Part shown: piece by piece, positions 26,642 to 35,994 of the stretch | Layout of the letters: every line of letters starts with the position of its first letter | How positions within the stretch are numbered: position 1 is the first letter of the stretch | Assembly: GCA_002721305.1 (NCBI GenBank) | Contig: PBKA01000006.1 | Coordinates: 124,001 to 188,000, forward strand | Origin: Acidimicrobiaceae bacterium | GTDB taxonomy: Bacteria > Actinomycetota > Acidimicrobiia > Acidimicrobiales > Poriferisodalaceae | DNA: 64,000 nt | Direction: 5' to 3' | Made by a program: the position numbers and the translations under genes | The notes under the pieces: model-generated | Database searches by the model: none | The model's input: only the letters and a program-made list of their open reading frames with translations | Told to the model about the DNA's origin: nothing

Positions 26642-27529
26642 TTGCCCCTTTTTCGATCTAAAGAGACATCGGCCGACAGGGAACACCGGCGGGAGCTTCT
26701 CAGCACTGCCCGGTTTGAGGTAATCCCCCTGAATAACCTTGCGGACCAACTCCCCCACTTCCCGTCGGCCTCTCCAGTATCGGTGACGGCGTCACCAGCC
26801 AAGACCCTTGAGGATACGTGGGCGCTGAGCCGAGAACTTTTCGATCTCGGGCTACGCCCAGTACCCCATCTAGCCGCACGTATGGTGACCAGTAAGAAGC
26901 ATCTGCAAACACTTTTGGCACAGTTGCAGGAATTTGGCGCTTCAGAACTTTTTCTTGTTGGGGGCGACGCCCCGGAACCCTTCGGACCCTTTACGGACTC
27001 CCTCCAAGTGCTCGAAACGATCCTGGAACTGGAACATGGGTTGGAACATATCGGTGTTACCGCTTACCCGGATGGGCACGCGTTCATCAGCGCCGGCACG
27101 CTCTCCGAGAGTCTGCGCCGGAAACAAGAGTTGCTTGTTGCTGGCAAGGTCAGTGGTCATGCCGCAACCCAAATGTGTTTCGACCCTGAAGCTATTCGCG
27201 TGTGGTTGACCGATGAGAGGAACACCGGCTTAACGCTCCCGGTTCATCTGGGAATCCCAGGTGTGGTTGAGCGGACGAAACTCTTGACCGTAGGGGCCCG
27301 CTTAGGCGTAGGTGCTTCTTTGCGGTTCCTGAAGAAAAACCGGTCGACGCTCGCGAGGATGTTCGCGCCGGGGGGATACGACCCCAACAAACTCCTCATA
27401 CCCTTAGCTTCCGATCTCAAACCCCTAAAAGTCGAAGGCCTTCACATCTTCACCTTCAATCAGGTAGAGAACACCGTCGAATGGCGGCAGAAGGCGGTGG
27501 AGGGCCTCCGAACTGAAAGACATCCTTGA
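26642..27529 (+). CDS. Methylenetetrahydrofolate reductase family protein (MetF-like)
   Basis: A 295-residue TIM-barrel protein of the MTHFR family. SVTASPAKTLEDTWALS, then LFLVGGDAPEPFGPF (the GGD loop of MetF), GVTAYPDGH and ATQMCFDPEAI are readable. It is more divergent than a housekeeping MetF. Beside fhs and the methyl-THF-forming operon it probably oxidises CH3-THF to CH2-THF. TTG start with a GTTGAGGA site. No FolD homologue is in the window, so that step must be encoded elsewhere. Confidence 0.82.
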   Translation: MPLFRSKETSADREHRRELLSTARFEVIPLNNLADQLPHFPSASPVSVTASPAKTLEDTWALSRELFDLGLRPVPHLAARMVTSKKHLQTLLAQLQEFGASELFLVGGDAPEPFGPFTDSLQVLETILELEHGLEHIGVTAYPDGHAFISAGTLSESLRRKQELLVAGKVSGHAATQMCFDPEAIRVWLTDERNTGLTLPVHLGIPGVVERTKLLTVGARLGVGASLRFLKKNRSTLARMFAPGGYDPNKLLIPLASDLKPLKVEGLHIFTFNQVENTVEWRQKAVEGLRTERHP

Positions 27530-27532
27530 CCG

Positions 27533-28759
27533 TTATGAAGCTCCCAGAACGTCAACGCGGAGCACATTGTCGAGTGTTTCGAGGATTTCGATTGTTTCCG
27601 GGTTCGGAGCTTGAGACAGCCGAATAGTTGCTATAGCGGCAGTTGGCCCGGCACCTTCAAAAATTTCGTTACGCATTTGCTGGACATTGATTCCGGCGAG
27701 GCGAAGACACGACAGAACCCCGGCGAGAACCCCGACCTCGTCTTTGTGGCGAACCGTTATGGCGCATTCGCCGAGGGGCCTGCCCGCGATATTCACACAG
27801 TTTGTCGGAACGCCAACTTGATATTCCCCGATGGCCTCAAACACGCCATCGGCGATGGCCTGGCGCGCCTGATCAGTCGATGCTCCTATGTGATGGGTGC
27901 CGATGAAATTCGCGTGATCACTGAGTGAGGTGTTCCAGTCTTCGCTCCCGGATATCGGTTCTGACGAGTAGACGTCTAACCCGACCCGGATGTCGCGATC
28001 GGCCATGGCTTGGGTCAAATCATTCTCGTTCACCAACCCGCCGCGTGAGGTGTTGATCAACATAGCGCCGTGCCTCAGGTGTGAAAGGAACTGCGCATCG
28101 ACCATGCCCCGCGTTTCATCAGTCAAGGGAAGATGCAAAGAGACAATGTCGACGGCTTTGAGGAGTTCCTCCAACGTCTCGTGGAGATGCACATCCAACT
28201 GCTCGAGCTTCTGTTGTGTCACTTGGTCACGTCCGCTTCTCGCGAGCGTGTGAATTGAAAGACCGAAACTGGCGGCTCGAACAGTTACCTCGAGGCCTAT
28301 TTTTCCCATACCCAGGATCCCAAGCGCTTGCCCTTTTAAGCCACGAGCCCGGGAATAGGTGTCTTTATTCCACACGCCGCGGTTCAGGTCCGATACAGCA
28401 GCAGGTATCTGGCGGTCGATGGCCAGAATCAGACCAAGGGTGAGTTCCGCGACTGCAACAGCGTTTTGCCCTGGGACATTGCAGACATATACGCCTTTTT
28501 CGCTTGCGTAATCAAGATCTATGGTGTCGGTGCCAGCGCCTGCTCTGACAATAAGGCCGAGTTGAGGCGCTGCAGCGATGACGTCGCGGGTTATTGAGGT
28601 GCTCCGCACGACGACCACGTCAGCCGAGGTGACATGATCCTCTAGAGCAAGCCGTTGTTCTGAGGAGAGAATGGTGCAATTGTGGCCGAGTCGCTCGAGT
28701 TTTTGAACGGTGTCGGCGCTGGTCGAGTCAACAAAGACTATTTGCACGACAGTTCCCAA
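27533..28759 (-). CDS. D-2-hydroxyacid dehydrogenase with ACT domain (phosphoglycerate dehydrogenase-like)
   Basis: A 408-residue NAD-dependent dehydrogenase of the SerA family. The NAD motif ALGILGMGKIG is near residue 148, the catalytic Arg lies in LINTSRGGLVNENDL, and the His in THHIGASTDQA near 292. Residues ~330-408 are an ACT-type regulatory domain (VRHKDEVGVLAGVLSCLRLAGINV). It might make phosphohydroxypyruvate for serine/glycine or act on another 2-hydroxyacid. Convergent with the MetF-like gene, 3 bp apart. Confidence 0.85.
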   Translation of the reverse strand: MGTVVQIVFVDSTSADTVQKLERLGHNCTILSSEQRLALEDHVTSADVVVVRSTSITRDVIAAAPQLGLIVRAGAGTDTIDLDYASEKGVYVCNVPGQNAVAVAELTLGLILAIDRQIPAAVSDLNRGVWNKDTYSRARGLKGQALGILGMGKIGLEVTVRAASFGLSIHTLARSGRDQVTQQKLEQLDVHLHETLEELLKAVDIVSLHLPLTDETRGMVDAQFLSHLRHGAMLINTSRGGLVNENDLTQAMADRDIRVGLDVYSSEPISGSEDWNTSLSDHANFIGTHHIGASTDQARQAIADGVFEAIGEYQVGVPTNCVNIAGRPLGECAITVRHKDEVGVLAGVLSCLRLAGINVQQMRNEIFEGAGPTAAIATIRLSQAPNPETIEILETLDNVLRVDVLGAS

Positions 28760-28805
28760 GCTTGAACTTTTCGCCTTAACACAGCTTTGAGAGGCTCGTT
28801 GTTGT

Positions 28806-29126
28806 TCACGTGACTAACTCTCGGATGTCGCCTACCACTAGAAACATTAGGAGGATAATGACCGAGAGGTTGATAGCCGTCATCGTCATTTTCCACCGCC
28901 TGTCGCCATTCCAGAAGCGGTAAATGCTTAGTAGGTTCGCCCCTATCGCTACGGTGCCCAACAAGAGACCCAGCCAGGGACCCACGCCAGAACCGATACC
29001 GACAACCGGAGCCAAAAACGGCAAGATCACGTAAGTGAGGCCGCAGCGTACTCCTGAGATAACCATCGATACGCTGAAGGTTCGTGTCTCGGCCTCCGTC
29101 ATTGAGGCAACAGCTGTTTTCGTCAT
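28806..29126 (-). CDS. Small membrane protein of unknown function
   Basis: A 106-residue protein not recognised. Three hydrophobic segments are visible (about residues 28-48, 50-67 and 82-100), with a charged RFWNGDRRWK stretch between the second and third. It overlaps the lipid-kinase-like gene by 4 bp, so the two are likely co-translated and it may act with that enzyme at the membrane. Confidence 0.65.
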   Translation of the reverse strand: MTKTAVASMTEAETRTFSVSMVISGVRCGLTYVILPFLAPVVGIGSGVGPWLGLLLGTVAIGANLLSIYRFWNGDRRWKMTMTAINLSVIILLMFLVVGDIRELVT

Positions 29127-30088
29127 TCGTTGGTGTCTCTAGCCTCGCAACTAGCGGATTGTGTCCGAGACACTCCCGCTATTTGCAGTCCTCCAGCCAC
29201 AACCGTAACTGTTTGAGGCAAAGAACCCACGTCTTCGCCGTCGGATCTCATTCTGCAGGGCTCGGAGGCATCGATTTCCTTTAGGTGAAGCCGAACATGT
29301 CGTCCGGACATGACTTCAATTGATGGATGGCCGACATGACTACCGCTGAATGTCTTCGGAAGCATCCGAAGAAGGGTGAGTGCCGAACTGTCTCGTATGA
29401 CAACGATTTCTGCATTGCCAGTAAGTGCTCCTGCGGCCGGAGCAATCTGCATGCCACCTCCGAAGGCGCGTGTGTTCGCGATTGCTACCATGAGGCATCT
29501 TCCGTCGAGAGTGCATCCATCCACGTCGAGTTCCAGCTCATAGCGGCGCAACCCCACAAGCTTCATCAGGGTGGCAACCGTGTATCTACTTGGACCGCGC
29601 GGCCAACTCAACTCCTCCGCTTTTACGTTGACCGATACCGAAAATCCGGCTGTAGCGATCGTTGCGCCGTACCGGATACGGCCCCCGTCGTCCTCAAACT
29701 TCAGCACGTCGCACGCCTGAGAAGGACCCACTGCCGCCGCAACGGCGGTGTCGAGGTCGGTGGCGAGGTTCAATCCAAACGCCAGGTCGTTACCCGTTCC
29801 AGCTGGCACTATCCCAAGGGTCGTTTTCGTCTCCGCGCACTGTTGGATTATGTGGTGGATAAATCCGTCTCCCCCAACAGCCACAACGCGTCGCTCATTC
29901 TGCACTGCGTCGCGGACAATCGCCTCCGTTGCTGCTGGATCAGGTGGGAGCTCATGCTGCACAACAAAACCGGTGCGCCTTAGGGAGAGTTCAACCTCGT
30001 GCCCAACCGCTTCCGCTCGCCCGCGATTTGCAGCCGCATTCGTTAGAAGGAGGACATCGGAAACGCTTTCTTGCTGTGCTTGGTTCAT
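29123..30088 (-). CDS. Diacylglycerol/sphingosine kinase-family protein
   Basis: A 321-residue lipid-kinase homologue. The N-terminal catalytic domain has the VAVGGDGFIHHIIQ nucleotide motif near residue 70 and LGIVPAGTGNDLAFGL near 90, both diagnostic of DAGK_cat. The C-terminal beta-rich half ends with SDGEDVG. It would phosphorylate a lipid headgroup or a similar polyol using ATP. It precedes the small membrane protein with a 4-bp overlap. Confidence 0.88.
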   Translation of the reverse strand: MNQAQQESVSDVLLLTNAAANRGRAEAVGHEVELSLRRTGFVVQHELPPDPAATEAIVRDAVQNERRVVAVGGDGFIHHIIQQCAETKTTLGIVPAGTGNDLAFGLNLATDLDTAVAAAVGPSQACDVLKFEDDGGRIRYGATIATAGFSVSVNVKAEELSWPRGPSRYTVATLMKLVGLRRYELELDVDGCTLDGRCLMVAIANTRAFGGGMQIAPAAGALTGNAEIVVIRDSSALTLLRMLPKTFSGSHVGHPSIEVMSGRHVRLHLKEIDASEPCRMRSDGEDVGSLPQTVTVVAGGLQIAGVSRTQSASCEARDTNE

Positions 30089-30176
30089 GAATGGACTCTC
30101 GATTGCTACGGTGACGTGAGCGTTTTTGATCTACGTCGCTTTTAGCTACGTACCTTCTAGTCCATGAGAGGTTGAA

Positions 30177-31367
30177 ATGTCAGGAGCCTTAGACGGTATC
30201 CGTGTTTTGGATTTGTCAACTTTGGTGCAAGGACCTCAGGCAGCAGCCATGTTGCATGATCTCGGCGCCGAGGTGTTGAAAATTGAGCTGCCCGAGATCG
30301 GCGACATGGGTCGTCATGTGGGTGTAATTGAGGATCTCGGCACCTCAGTGTTTTGGGAAGCATGTAACAGGGGGAAGAAATCGGTCACACTCGACTTGCG
30401 CACTGATGCTGGCCGAGAAGCCTTTCTGAAGTTGGTGGAGATCTCAGACGTAGTTTTGTCGAACTTCCAGCCAGGGACTCTTGACGGTTGGGGTCTTGGA
30501 TATGACGACCTTGCGTCTGTGAATCCCGGGATTATTTGGGCGGCCGGAAGCTTTCTTGGTCCAACTGGACCTGATGCGTTGCGCGAGGGTGCCGACATTG
30601 TTGGCGAAGCAGCCGGTGGGGTCATCGCAGGCATAGGAAACGACGGTGAACCAGTAACGACCGTGGCGTCATTGCTCGCTGATCACTGCGGCTCTCAGAA
30701 TTTGCAAACTGGAATCATCGCAGCCCTATTTGCTAGGGAGCGCACAGGGCGAGGCCAGCGGGTGGATGTAAGTCTTCTTGGCGGCCAGATCTGGATGCAG
30801 GCACCCGAATATACGCATTATTTCTTGACCGGGGAACTGGCGGGCCGCTCCAACGGTGGTCACCCGCTTGTGCACGCTTTGTACGGTGTGTTTCCGACCT
30901 CGGATGGCGCTCTCGCAATGGCTGGTTGTCCCGAACACTTGTGGGAAGGTATGTGCCGGGCGATCGAGCGCCCCGATTGGGTTGACCATCCGACATACAA
31001 CTCATATTTCGTGACCAAAGAGATCGCCCGCGAAATGCGGAAAGACTTCATCGAGATATTCAGCCAGCGTTCCACAGCAGAGTGGGTCGAGCGACTCGGC
31101 GCTGAGGCTCAGAGGTTTTCGCCGGTGCGGTCCCATGACCAGGTAGTTGCAGATCCACAATCTTTCGCCAACGGCTACATCGTTGAAGTCGATCACCCAC
31201 AATTTGGAACCGTCAACATGGTCGGATGTCCCATTCAGATGTCAGACACCCCCACTCGACACGGGATCGAAGCACCGCATTTGGGTCAGGACACAGAGAT
31301 GGTTTTGGTTGAAGCCGGGTACGACTGGGATAAGCTGGAATCGTTGCGTGAACGAGGCGCTTGGTAG
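30177..31367 (+). CDS. CaiB/BaiF (class III) CoA-transferase family protein
   Basis: A 396-residue protein beginning GALDGIRVLDLSTLVQGPQAA, with NRGKKSVTLDLRT and the RTGRGQRVDVSLL block of class III CoA-transferases. These enzymes move CoA between acids through an aspartyl thioester. Here the residue expected to be that Asp is Gly (VSLLGGQ), so it belongs to a variant group or is catalytically different. The second copy in this window (62477) keeps the Asp. Substrate unknown. Ends in TAG. Confidence 0.87.
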   Translation: MSGALDGIRVLDLSTLVQGPQAAAMLHDLGAEVLKIELPEIGDMGRHVGVIEDLGTSVFWEACNRGKKSVTLDLRTDAGREAFLKLVEISDVVLSNFQPGTLDGWGLGYDDLASVNPGIIWAAGSFLGPTGPDALREGADIVGEAAGGVIAGIGNDGEPVTTVASLLADHCGSQNLQTGIIAALFARERTGRGQRVDVSLLGGQIWMQAPEYTHYFLTGELAGRSNGGHPLVHALYGVFPTSDGALAMAGCPEHLWEGMCRAIERPDWVDHPTYNSYFVTKEIAREMRKDFIEIFSQRSTAEWVERLGAEAQRFSPVRSHDQVVADPQSFANGYIVEVDHPQFGTVNMVGCPIQMSDTPTRHGIEAPHLGQDTEMVLVEAGYDWDKLESLRERGAW

Positions 31368-31390
31368 CGACTGAAGTCGGTGCGTCTCGA

Positions 31391-32227
31391 TTAGCGACAG
31401 ATGTTCTCCATGACGCCTATGCCGTCAATTGACGTTCGTATAACGTCACCGGGCTTCAAGAAACGCTTGTCCGGCATGCCTACGCCAGCTGGCGTGCCGG
31501 TGAATATGAGATCTCCAGCTTCTAATGTCATGACTTCCGAGAGGTAGCTGACCAGAAAAGGGACGTCAAAAATTAGGCTGCTGGTTTTAGCATCTTGGCG
31601 CCGTTCTCCATTGATATCGCAGGTGATGGGAAGGTCGTTTGGGTCATCTAGTGCATCAGGGGATACCAGGATTGGCCCTATAGGACCGTAGGTGTCGCGC
31701 GATTTCCCAAGGCCGAAGTGAGCTGGTCGGGCAGCAAGCTGGAGTGCACGGTCGGAGATGTCCTGGCCGATTGTCAAACCAGCAACGTGGGACCATGCTT
31801 CGTCGACCGAGACGTCGCGAGCTGTGCGCCCTATGACCGCGACTAGTTCAGCTTCGTAGTCGTTCATTTCGCCTCGGAGACACACCTCGTCAAATGGACC
31901 CGTTATGCAAGATGGATACTTCGTAAAGACGACGGGGACCTTTGGTAGGTCCATTTTTGATTCTTCGGCGTGGTCCTTGTAGTTCAGGCCGACCCCGAAA
32001 GAGTTCCGGGGCGAGGGGACCGGGGCGTTCAGCTTCGCATCAGCTAGGGCTCCATCGCTGTCATGGCCTGCCAAGTTCCCGGAGACCCTATGTATCTCGT
32101 CGAGTTGGCCGATTGCCACCATTGGGTCGTGGTCTATTGAGCCCTTCGAAATTCGTTCGAGGTCGAAGTAGGCACCGCCCTCCACGACCGAGGCTCTTCC
32201 GTCAATGTTTGCGAACTTGAATGACAC
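31391..32227 (-). CDS. Fumarylacetoacetate hydrolase family protein
   Basis: A 278-residue FAH-family enzyme, a family of metal-dependent C-C hydrolases, decarboxylases and isomerases of 2-oxo acids. The catalytic core is clear: FGVGLNYKDHAEES near 80, DYEAELVAVIGR near 125, the metal-binding Glu/Asp set, and DLIFTGTPAGVG near 255. Start is GTG at 32227 after an AAAGGGTG site; a longer frame to 32332 would run into the upstream amidohydrolase gene. It lies in the same direction behind that gene. Confidence 0.88.
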   Translation of the reverse strand: MSFKFANIDGRASVVEGGAYFDLERISKGSIDHDPMVAIGQLDEIHRVSGNLAGHDSDGALADAKLNAPVPSPRNSFGVGLNYKDHAEESKMDLPKVPVVFTKYPSCITGPFDEVCLRGEMNDYEAELVAVIGRTARDVSVDEAWSHVAGLTIGQDISDRALQLAARPAHFGLGKSRDTYGPIGPILVSPDALDDPNDLPITCDINGERRQDAKTSSLIFDVPFLVSYLSEVMTLEAGDLIFTGTPAGVGMPDKRFLKPGDVIRTSIDGIGVMENICR

Positions 32228-32306
32228 GACACACCCTTTGGTTTGAATTTCGCTACTTAAGGTAGGCGCGATGATCCTACAGGGCAGCGAATTGCTGTCT
32301 GCAGCC

Positions 32307-33602
32307 CTAGGTGAGCGACTCAGCGTGCACAACTAAATCGCCCATACAGATTGTGTGTCGGACGCGACCAGTCACCTCTTTATCGGGCCAAGGCGTGTTT
32401 TCACTCTTGCTTTGAAGGTGATTGGGATTAATCACCCAACGCCGGTGTGGGTCAAACACCGCGATGTTGGCGGGCTCCCCGACATCAATGATGCGGCCGT
32501 GGTCCTCAAGGCCAGCAATCCTGGCTGGCGCTGATGAGAGTAACGCTATGAAGCGTTGAGGCGTCATCAGACCGGGTGCTACGAGTTCGCTCCATATGAC
32601 CGAGGCCATGGTTTCGACCCCTAACATCCCAGGGGGCGCAACTGCCAGAGGCATGGCCTTTGACGCCGGTGAATGAGGTGCGTGATCCGTGGCTATCGCG
32701 TCGATGGTCCCGTCAAAGACCCCAGCCCGCAAACCTGCGACGTCCGAGGCGGTGCGTAGTGGTGGGTTCATCTTGCCGGAAGTACCCAAGCGCTCCACAT
32801 CATCCTCAGTGAGGATCAGGTGCTGTGGCGTCACCTCAGCGGTGACTTGGACGCCGGCAGATTTAGCGTCGCGCACGAGCTGAGTTGCTGCGGAGGTCGA
32901 CATGTGAAGAACGTGGTAGCGGCCGCCCGTTTGCCTTGCTAACTCAATGTCGCGGTCCACGATCACTACTTCTGCTTCGGAGGGTCGTCCCTTCAGCCCG
33001 AGGCGTTCCGATACCGGACCTTCGTTTATCACTCCTCCCTCCACCATCGCTGAATGCTCTGCATGTTGGCTTACAACAATGCCGGGAAGGGCGTGGCTGG
33101 CGGCAAGCGCCCGTTTCATCAAGTTAGGGTCATCGACAACGGTGCCATCGTCGGTGAATACATTGACCCCTACCCCATGAAGCGCTGCGATATCGACAAG
33201 CTCCTCACCAGCCCGACCAACAGTTATCGACGCGGAGGTATGAATATCGCACGGTGAACCCCTGCCGAGTTCCAGAACTTCCAAAACAATGGCCGGATGA
33301 TCGATGGTTGGGATGGTGTTGGGCATCATCACACAGGCTGTAACGCCGCCCAAAGCAGCGCCGGCCGCGCCAGAAGTGATGTCTTCACTTTCTTCTCCCC
33401 CGGGTGTGCGAAAGTGAACCTGAATATCGACGAACCCAGGCATCACCAAGGCATCGGATGCATCAACCGTTAAACCAAGACCTGAGAACGAACCGGGGTC
33501 GCCTATTGCTTGAATAATGCCGTCGCCGATTAACAGATCAGCGGCTTTCTCACCCCGGGAGTCCAAAGCCAACCCGCCGCTGACAACCAACCGTTCGCCC
33601 AT
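32307..33602 (-). CDS. Dihydroorotase-like cyclic amidohydrolase
   Basis: A 431-residue amidohydrolase-superfamily protein. The first metal motif reads VDIQVHFRTPG, a Q-x-H form instead of H-x-H, which also occurs in a known group of dihydroorotases. DDGTVVDDP, SQHAEHSAM, YHVLHMSTSAA, and IDAIATDHAPHSPASKAM supply the remaining His/Asp ligands. It could hydrolyse dihydroorotate, a hydantoin or another cyclic amide. Neighbouring genes (FAH, PhyH) are catabolic, so a pyrimidine role is not assured. Start chosen at MGERLVVSGG. Confidence 0.82.
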   Translation of the reverse strand: MGERLVVSGGLALDSRGEKAADLLIGDGIIQAIGDPGSFSGLGLTVDASDALVMPGFVDIQVHFRTPGGEESEDITSGAAGAALGGVTACVMMPNTIPTIDHPAIVLEVLELGRGSPCDIHTSASITVGRAGEELVDIAALHGVGVNVFTDDGTVVDDPNLMKRALAASHALPGIVVSQHAEHSAMVEGGVINEGPVSERLGLKGRPSEAEVVIVDRDIELARQTGGRYHVLHMSTSAATQLVRDAKSAGVQVTAEVTPQHLILTEDDVERLGTSGKMNPPLRTASDVAGLRAGVFDGTIDAIATDHAPHSPASKAMPLAVAPPGMLGVETMASVIWSELVAPGLMTPQRFIALLSSAPARIAGLEDHGRIIDVGEPANIAVFDPHRRWVINPNHLQSKSENTPWPDKEVTGRVRHTICMGDLVVHAESLT

Positions 33603-33661
33603 GTTGTAACCATAAGGGAGATTCTCCTGACGGGACGCTCCTTTCGAGGCCGAGATAACAT

Positions 33662-34555
33662 TTGAATGTGAAAAAAATCCCCACGGCCCCAAATCTCCTT
33701 ACTCCCGATGACCTTGAGCATTATGAGCGTCGGGGATATCTGCATCTTGAGGGGCTAGTGGATCTCATCACTCTTTCGGAACTTCAAGAGGCAGCGCAAG
33801 AATTTGTGGAACTGAGTAGAGGGATGGAAGGGTCAGGGAAGTTGTTGGACCTCGAACCGGATCACACCTCGGATGAACCCCGCATTCGCCGTTTGAATTC
33901 ACCGGTCGATAACCATGAGAGGTTCCGAAACTTTGCTTTGGAGGGTCTAGCCGCCCAGCTAGCGTGCGCGGTCTTGAAGGGACCCGTGCGGTATCACCAC
34001 TCAAAACTGAATTTCAAATGGTCCGATGGGGGCGAGGAGGTCAAATGGCATCAAGATATTCAGTTCTGGCCCCATACGGATTTCAGTCCACTGACGATCG
34101 GGGTTTACCTAGAAGACGTCGACGAATCAATGGGCCCCATGGGAGTACTGCCCGGCAGTCATACCGGACCCCTCTATGACCAATATTTGGACTCCGGCGA
34201 GTGGGGTGGCGCTTTGAATTCGGCGGATGTCGCCAATATTGATCTTGATGACATGGTGTGGCTCACCGGCCCTGCCGGATCGGTAACCGTGCACAATTGC
34301 TGCATGATCCACGGATCGGTTCCGAACGACTCGTCAAAACCCCGCCCGCTCCTTTTGCAAACCTACTCCCGGGCAGATTCGTATCCCATCGCCCATATCG
34401 GCGCTAACGGCGTGACGGGGCAGTTGAGCGGCGCTGTCATCGGAGGGAAGTCTGCTCAGTGTGTCGTCGTGGAAGGTCGAGAAGTTATTGGTGCTCCCGA
34501 CTGGTCACAAGGGGGCGCACCTACGATTTTTGGGTCACAGCAGGAACCAGTTTGA
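33662..34555 (+). CDS. Phytanoyl-CoA dioxygenase (PhyH) family protein
   Basis: A 297-residue Fe(II)/2-oxoglutarate dioxygenase. The facial triad is visible as WHQD (HxD near residue 130) and a distal His in CCMIHGS (~217), followed by the Arg-containing SKPRPLLLQTYSRAD. The family hydroxylates an acyl-CoA or small molecule. Start is a TTG, or GTG at 33668; no strong ribosome-binding site decides. It overlaps the kinase gene by 4 bp, so hydroxylation and phosphorylation may be consecutive steps. Confidence 0.87.
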   Translation: MNVKKIPTAPNLLTPDDLEHYERRGYLHLEGLVDLITLSELQEAAQEFVELSRGMEGSGKLLDLEPDHTSDEPRIRRLNSPVDNHERFRNFALEGLAAQLACAVLKGPVRYHHSKLNFKWSDGGEEVKWHQDIQFWPHTDFSPLTIGVYLEDVDESMGPMGVLPGSHTGPLYDQYLDSGEWGGALNSADVANIDLDDMVWLTGPAGSVTVHNCCMIHGSVPNDSSKPRPLLLQTYSRADSYPIAHIGANGVTGQLSGAVIGGKSAQCVVVEGREVIGAPDWSQGGAPTIFGSQQEPV

Positions 34556-35979
34556 GTTCTGAAATGTCGGAACCACAATTTTTCGAACCATTACGCAGCG
34601 TCGCAATACGGGAGTTACCGGGCTGCGAAGAGTTGCTGTCTGTTGAACGTCTTTCAGGCGGGGCAAGCATGGAGACGTACCGACTTGTGGTCAGCACCTC
34701 CAACGGAAGCCAGCAATTTTGCATGAGGCGCGGCGCTGGTGGGGTTGACCGCGAAAATGTCAGCGCAATTGGGCTTGATTGCGAGTCTCTGTTGATGAGG
34801 ACTGCACGGGAGAACGGTGTCGTTGAACCCGAGGTCTACTACGACTTGAAGCCTGAAGACGGTGTTGGGGTCGGTTTCATTATGGAGTGGTTGGATGGCG
34901 AAACTTTGGGTTCGCGGATCGTCCGGGCATCGGAGCTTGACGAAGTGCGCCCCTTGCTCGCAGAACAGTGCGGTCGTGAGTTAGCGAAAATTCATGCGAT
35001 CGACTTAGACAAAAACGGTCTACGTGAGCGATTGCCGACGCTCACGCCTGAGGAATCTCTGGAACAGACATGGAGTCGCTATCGCGAGTGGGATACAGCG
35101 CAACCGATGATTGACTTCGCAGGAATGTGGCTCAGGGAACACTTACCCGTCGGCGGGGATTTGATGCTTGTCCACAACGATTTCCGTAACGGCAATCTAA
35201 TGGTCGACGCCGAAGTGGGGCTCAAGGCGGTGCTGGATTGGGAGACCGCACACATAGGCGACCCGATGCGTGACCTTGGTTGGATTTGCACAAACTCGTG
35301 GCGCTTCGGGGAACGAGACCTCGAGGTCGGCGGCTTCGGCAATATCGACGACTTGGTGAAAGGGTACGAGGCCGAAAGTGGTCGTCGTGTGGATCGCGAA
35401 GCATTCAAATACTGGGAGGTCTTCGGAAGTTTCTGGTGGGCGATCGGCTGTTTGGGTATGACGGACCAATATCGGACCGGTCCCGACGCGACGGTGGAGC
35501 GCCCCGGGATAGGTCGACGGTCCTCTGAATGTCAACTCGACTGCGTCAATCTGCTCATTCCCGGACCTGTTGACCTGGTAGACCCTCAACCGTCACAACG
35601 GCCATCTGACATGCCCAGAGTCGATGAGCTAGTGACAAGCGTGCGGGATTTCCTTCATGGTGATGTGATGTCGGTGACCTCGGGGCGCGTCAACTTTCTC
35701 GCACGTGTGGCGGGTAACAGCCTTGACATCGTTAATCGAGAGTTAACGATTGGTCCGGAGCTACGCAGAAGAGAAGAACTTCGTCTCCGAGATCTCCTTG
35801 GGCGTACCGGCACTTTTGATGACCTTCGGTGGTGGCTCGTGGAGGCCATACGGGAGGGTTCAATACCCATCGATAGCGAAGATCTTCACGAATATCTCCG
35901 CGAATCGGTGGTGAACCAAGTGGCAATTGACCAACCCAAATATTCGGGGTTTCGTTTCGCGGCAAAGAACTCGCTGTAG
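34552..35979 (+). CDS. Phosphotransferase of the APH/ACAD10-type kinase family
   Basis: A 475-residue aminoglycoside-phosphotransferase-fold kinase. The N-lobe has LSGGASMETYRL near residue 35; the catalytic loop VHNDFRNGNLMVD is near 210 and the metal motif LDWETAHIGDP near 230. An all-helical C-terminal extension of ~100 residues is unlike antibiotic kinases. Homologues (ACAD10/11 N-terminus, LvaA of levulinate catabolism) phosphorylate 4-hydroxyacyl-CoA. The neighbouring acyl-CoA dehydrogenases fit that. Start is the TTG overlapping the PhyH stop, with AGGA at good distance; ATG 34564 is the alternative. Confidence 0.82.
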   Translation: MSSEMSEPQFFEPLRSVAIRELPGCEELLSVERLSGGASMETYRLVVSTSNGSQQFCMRRGAGGVDRENVSAIGLDCESLLMRTARENGVVEPEVYYDLKPEDGVGVGFIMEWLDGETLGSRIVRASELDEVRPLLAEQCGRELAKIHAIDLDKNGLRERLPTLTPEESLEQTWSRYREWDTAQPMIDFAGMWLREHLPVGGDLMLVHNDFRNGNLMVDAEVGLKAVLDWETAHIGDPMRDLGWICTNSWRFGERDLEVGGFGNIDDLVKGYEAESGRRVDREAFKYWEVFGSFWWAIGCLGMTDQYRTGPDATVERPGIGRRSSECQLDCVNLLIPGPVDLVDPQPSQRPSDMPRVDELVTSVRDFLHGDVMSVTSGRVNFLARVAGNSLDIVNRELTIGPELRRREELRLRDLLGRTGTFDDLRWWLVEAIREGSIPIDSEDLHEYLRESVVNQVAIDQPKYSGFRFAAKNSL

Positions 35980-35994
35980 CGCTAGCTTTTTGGC

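Noticed and set aside
31368-31380. CGAC/GTCG hairpin after the CoA-transferase as a terminator
   Set aside because: Four-pair stem without a T-tract; not distinguishable from chance.
33500-33602. Dihydroorotase metal motif Q-x-H as a novel loss of a metal ligand
   Set aside because: The Q-V-H form is known in a group of dihydroorotases, so I did not count it as unusual.
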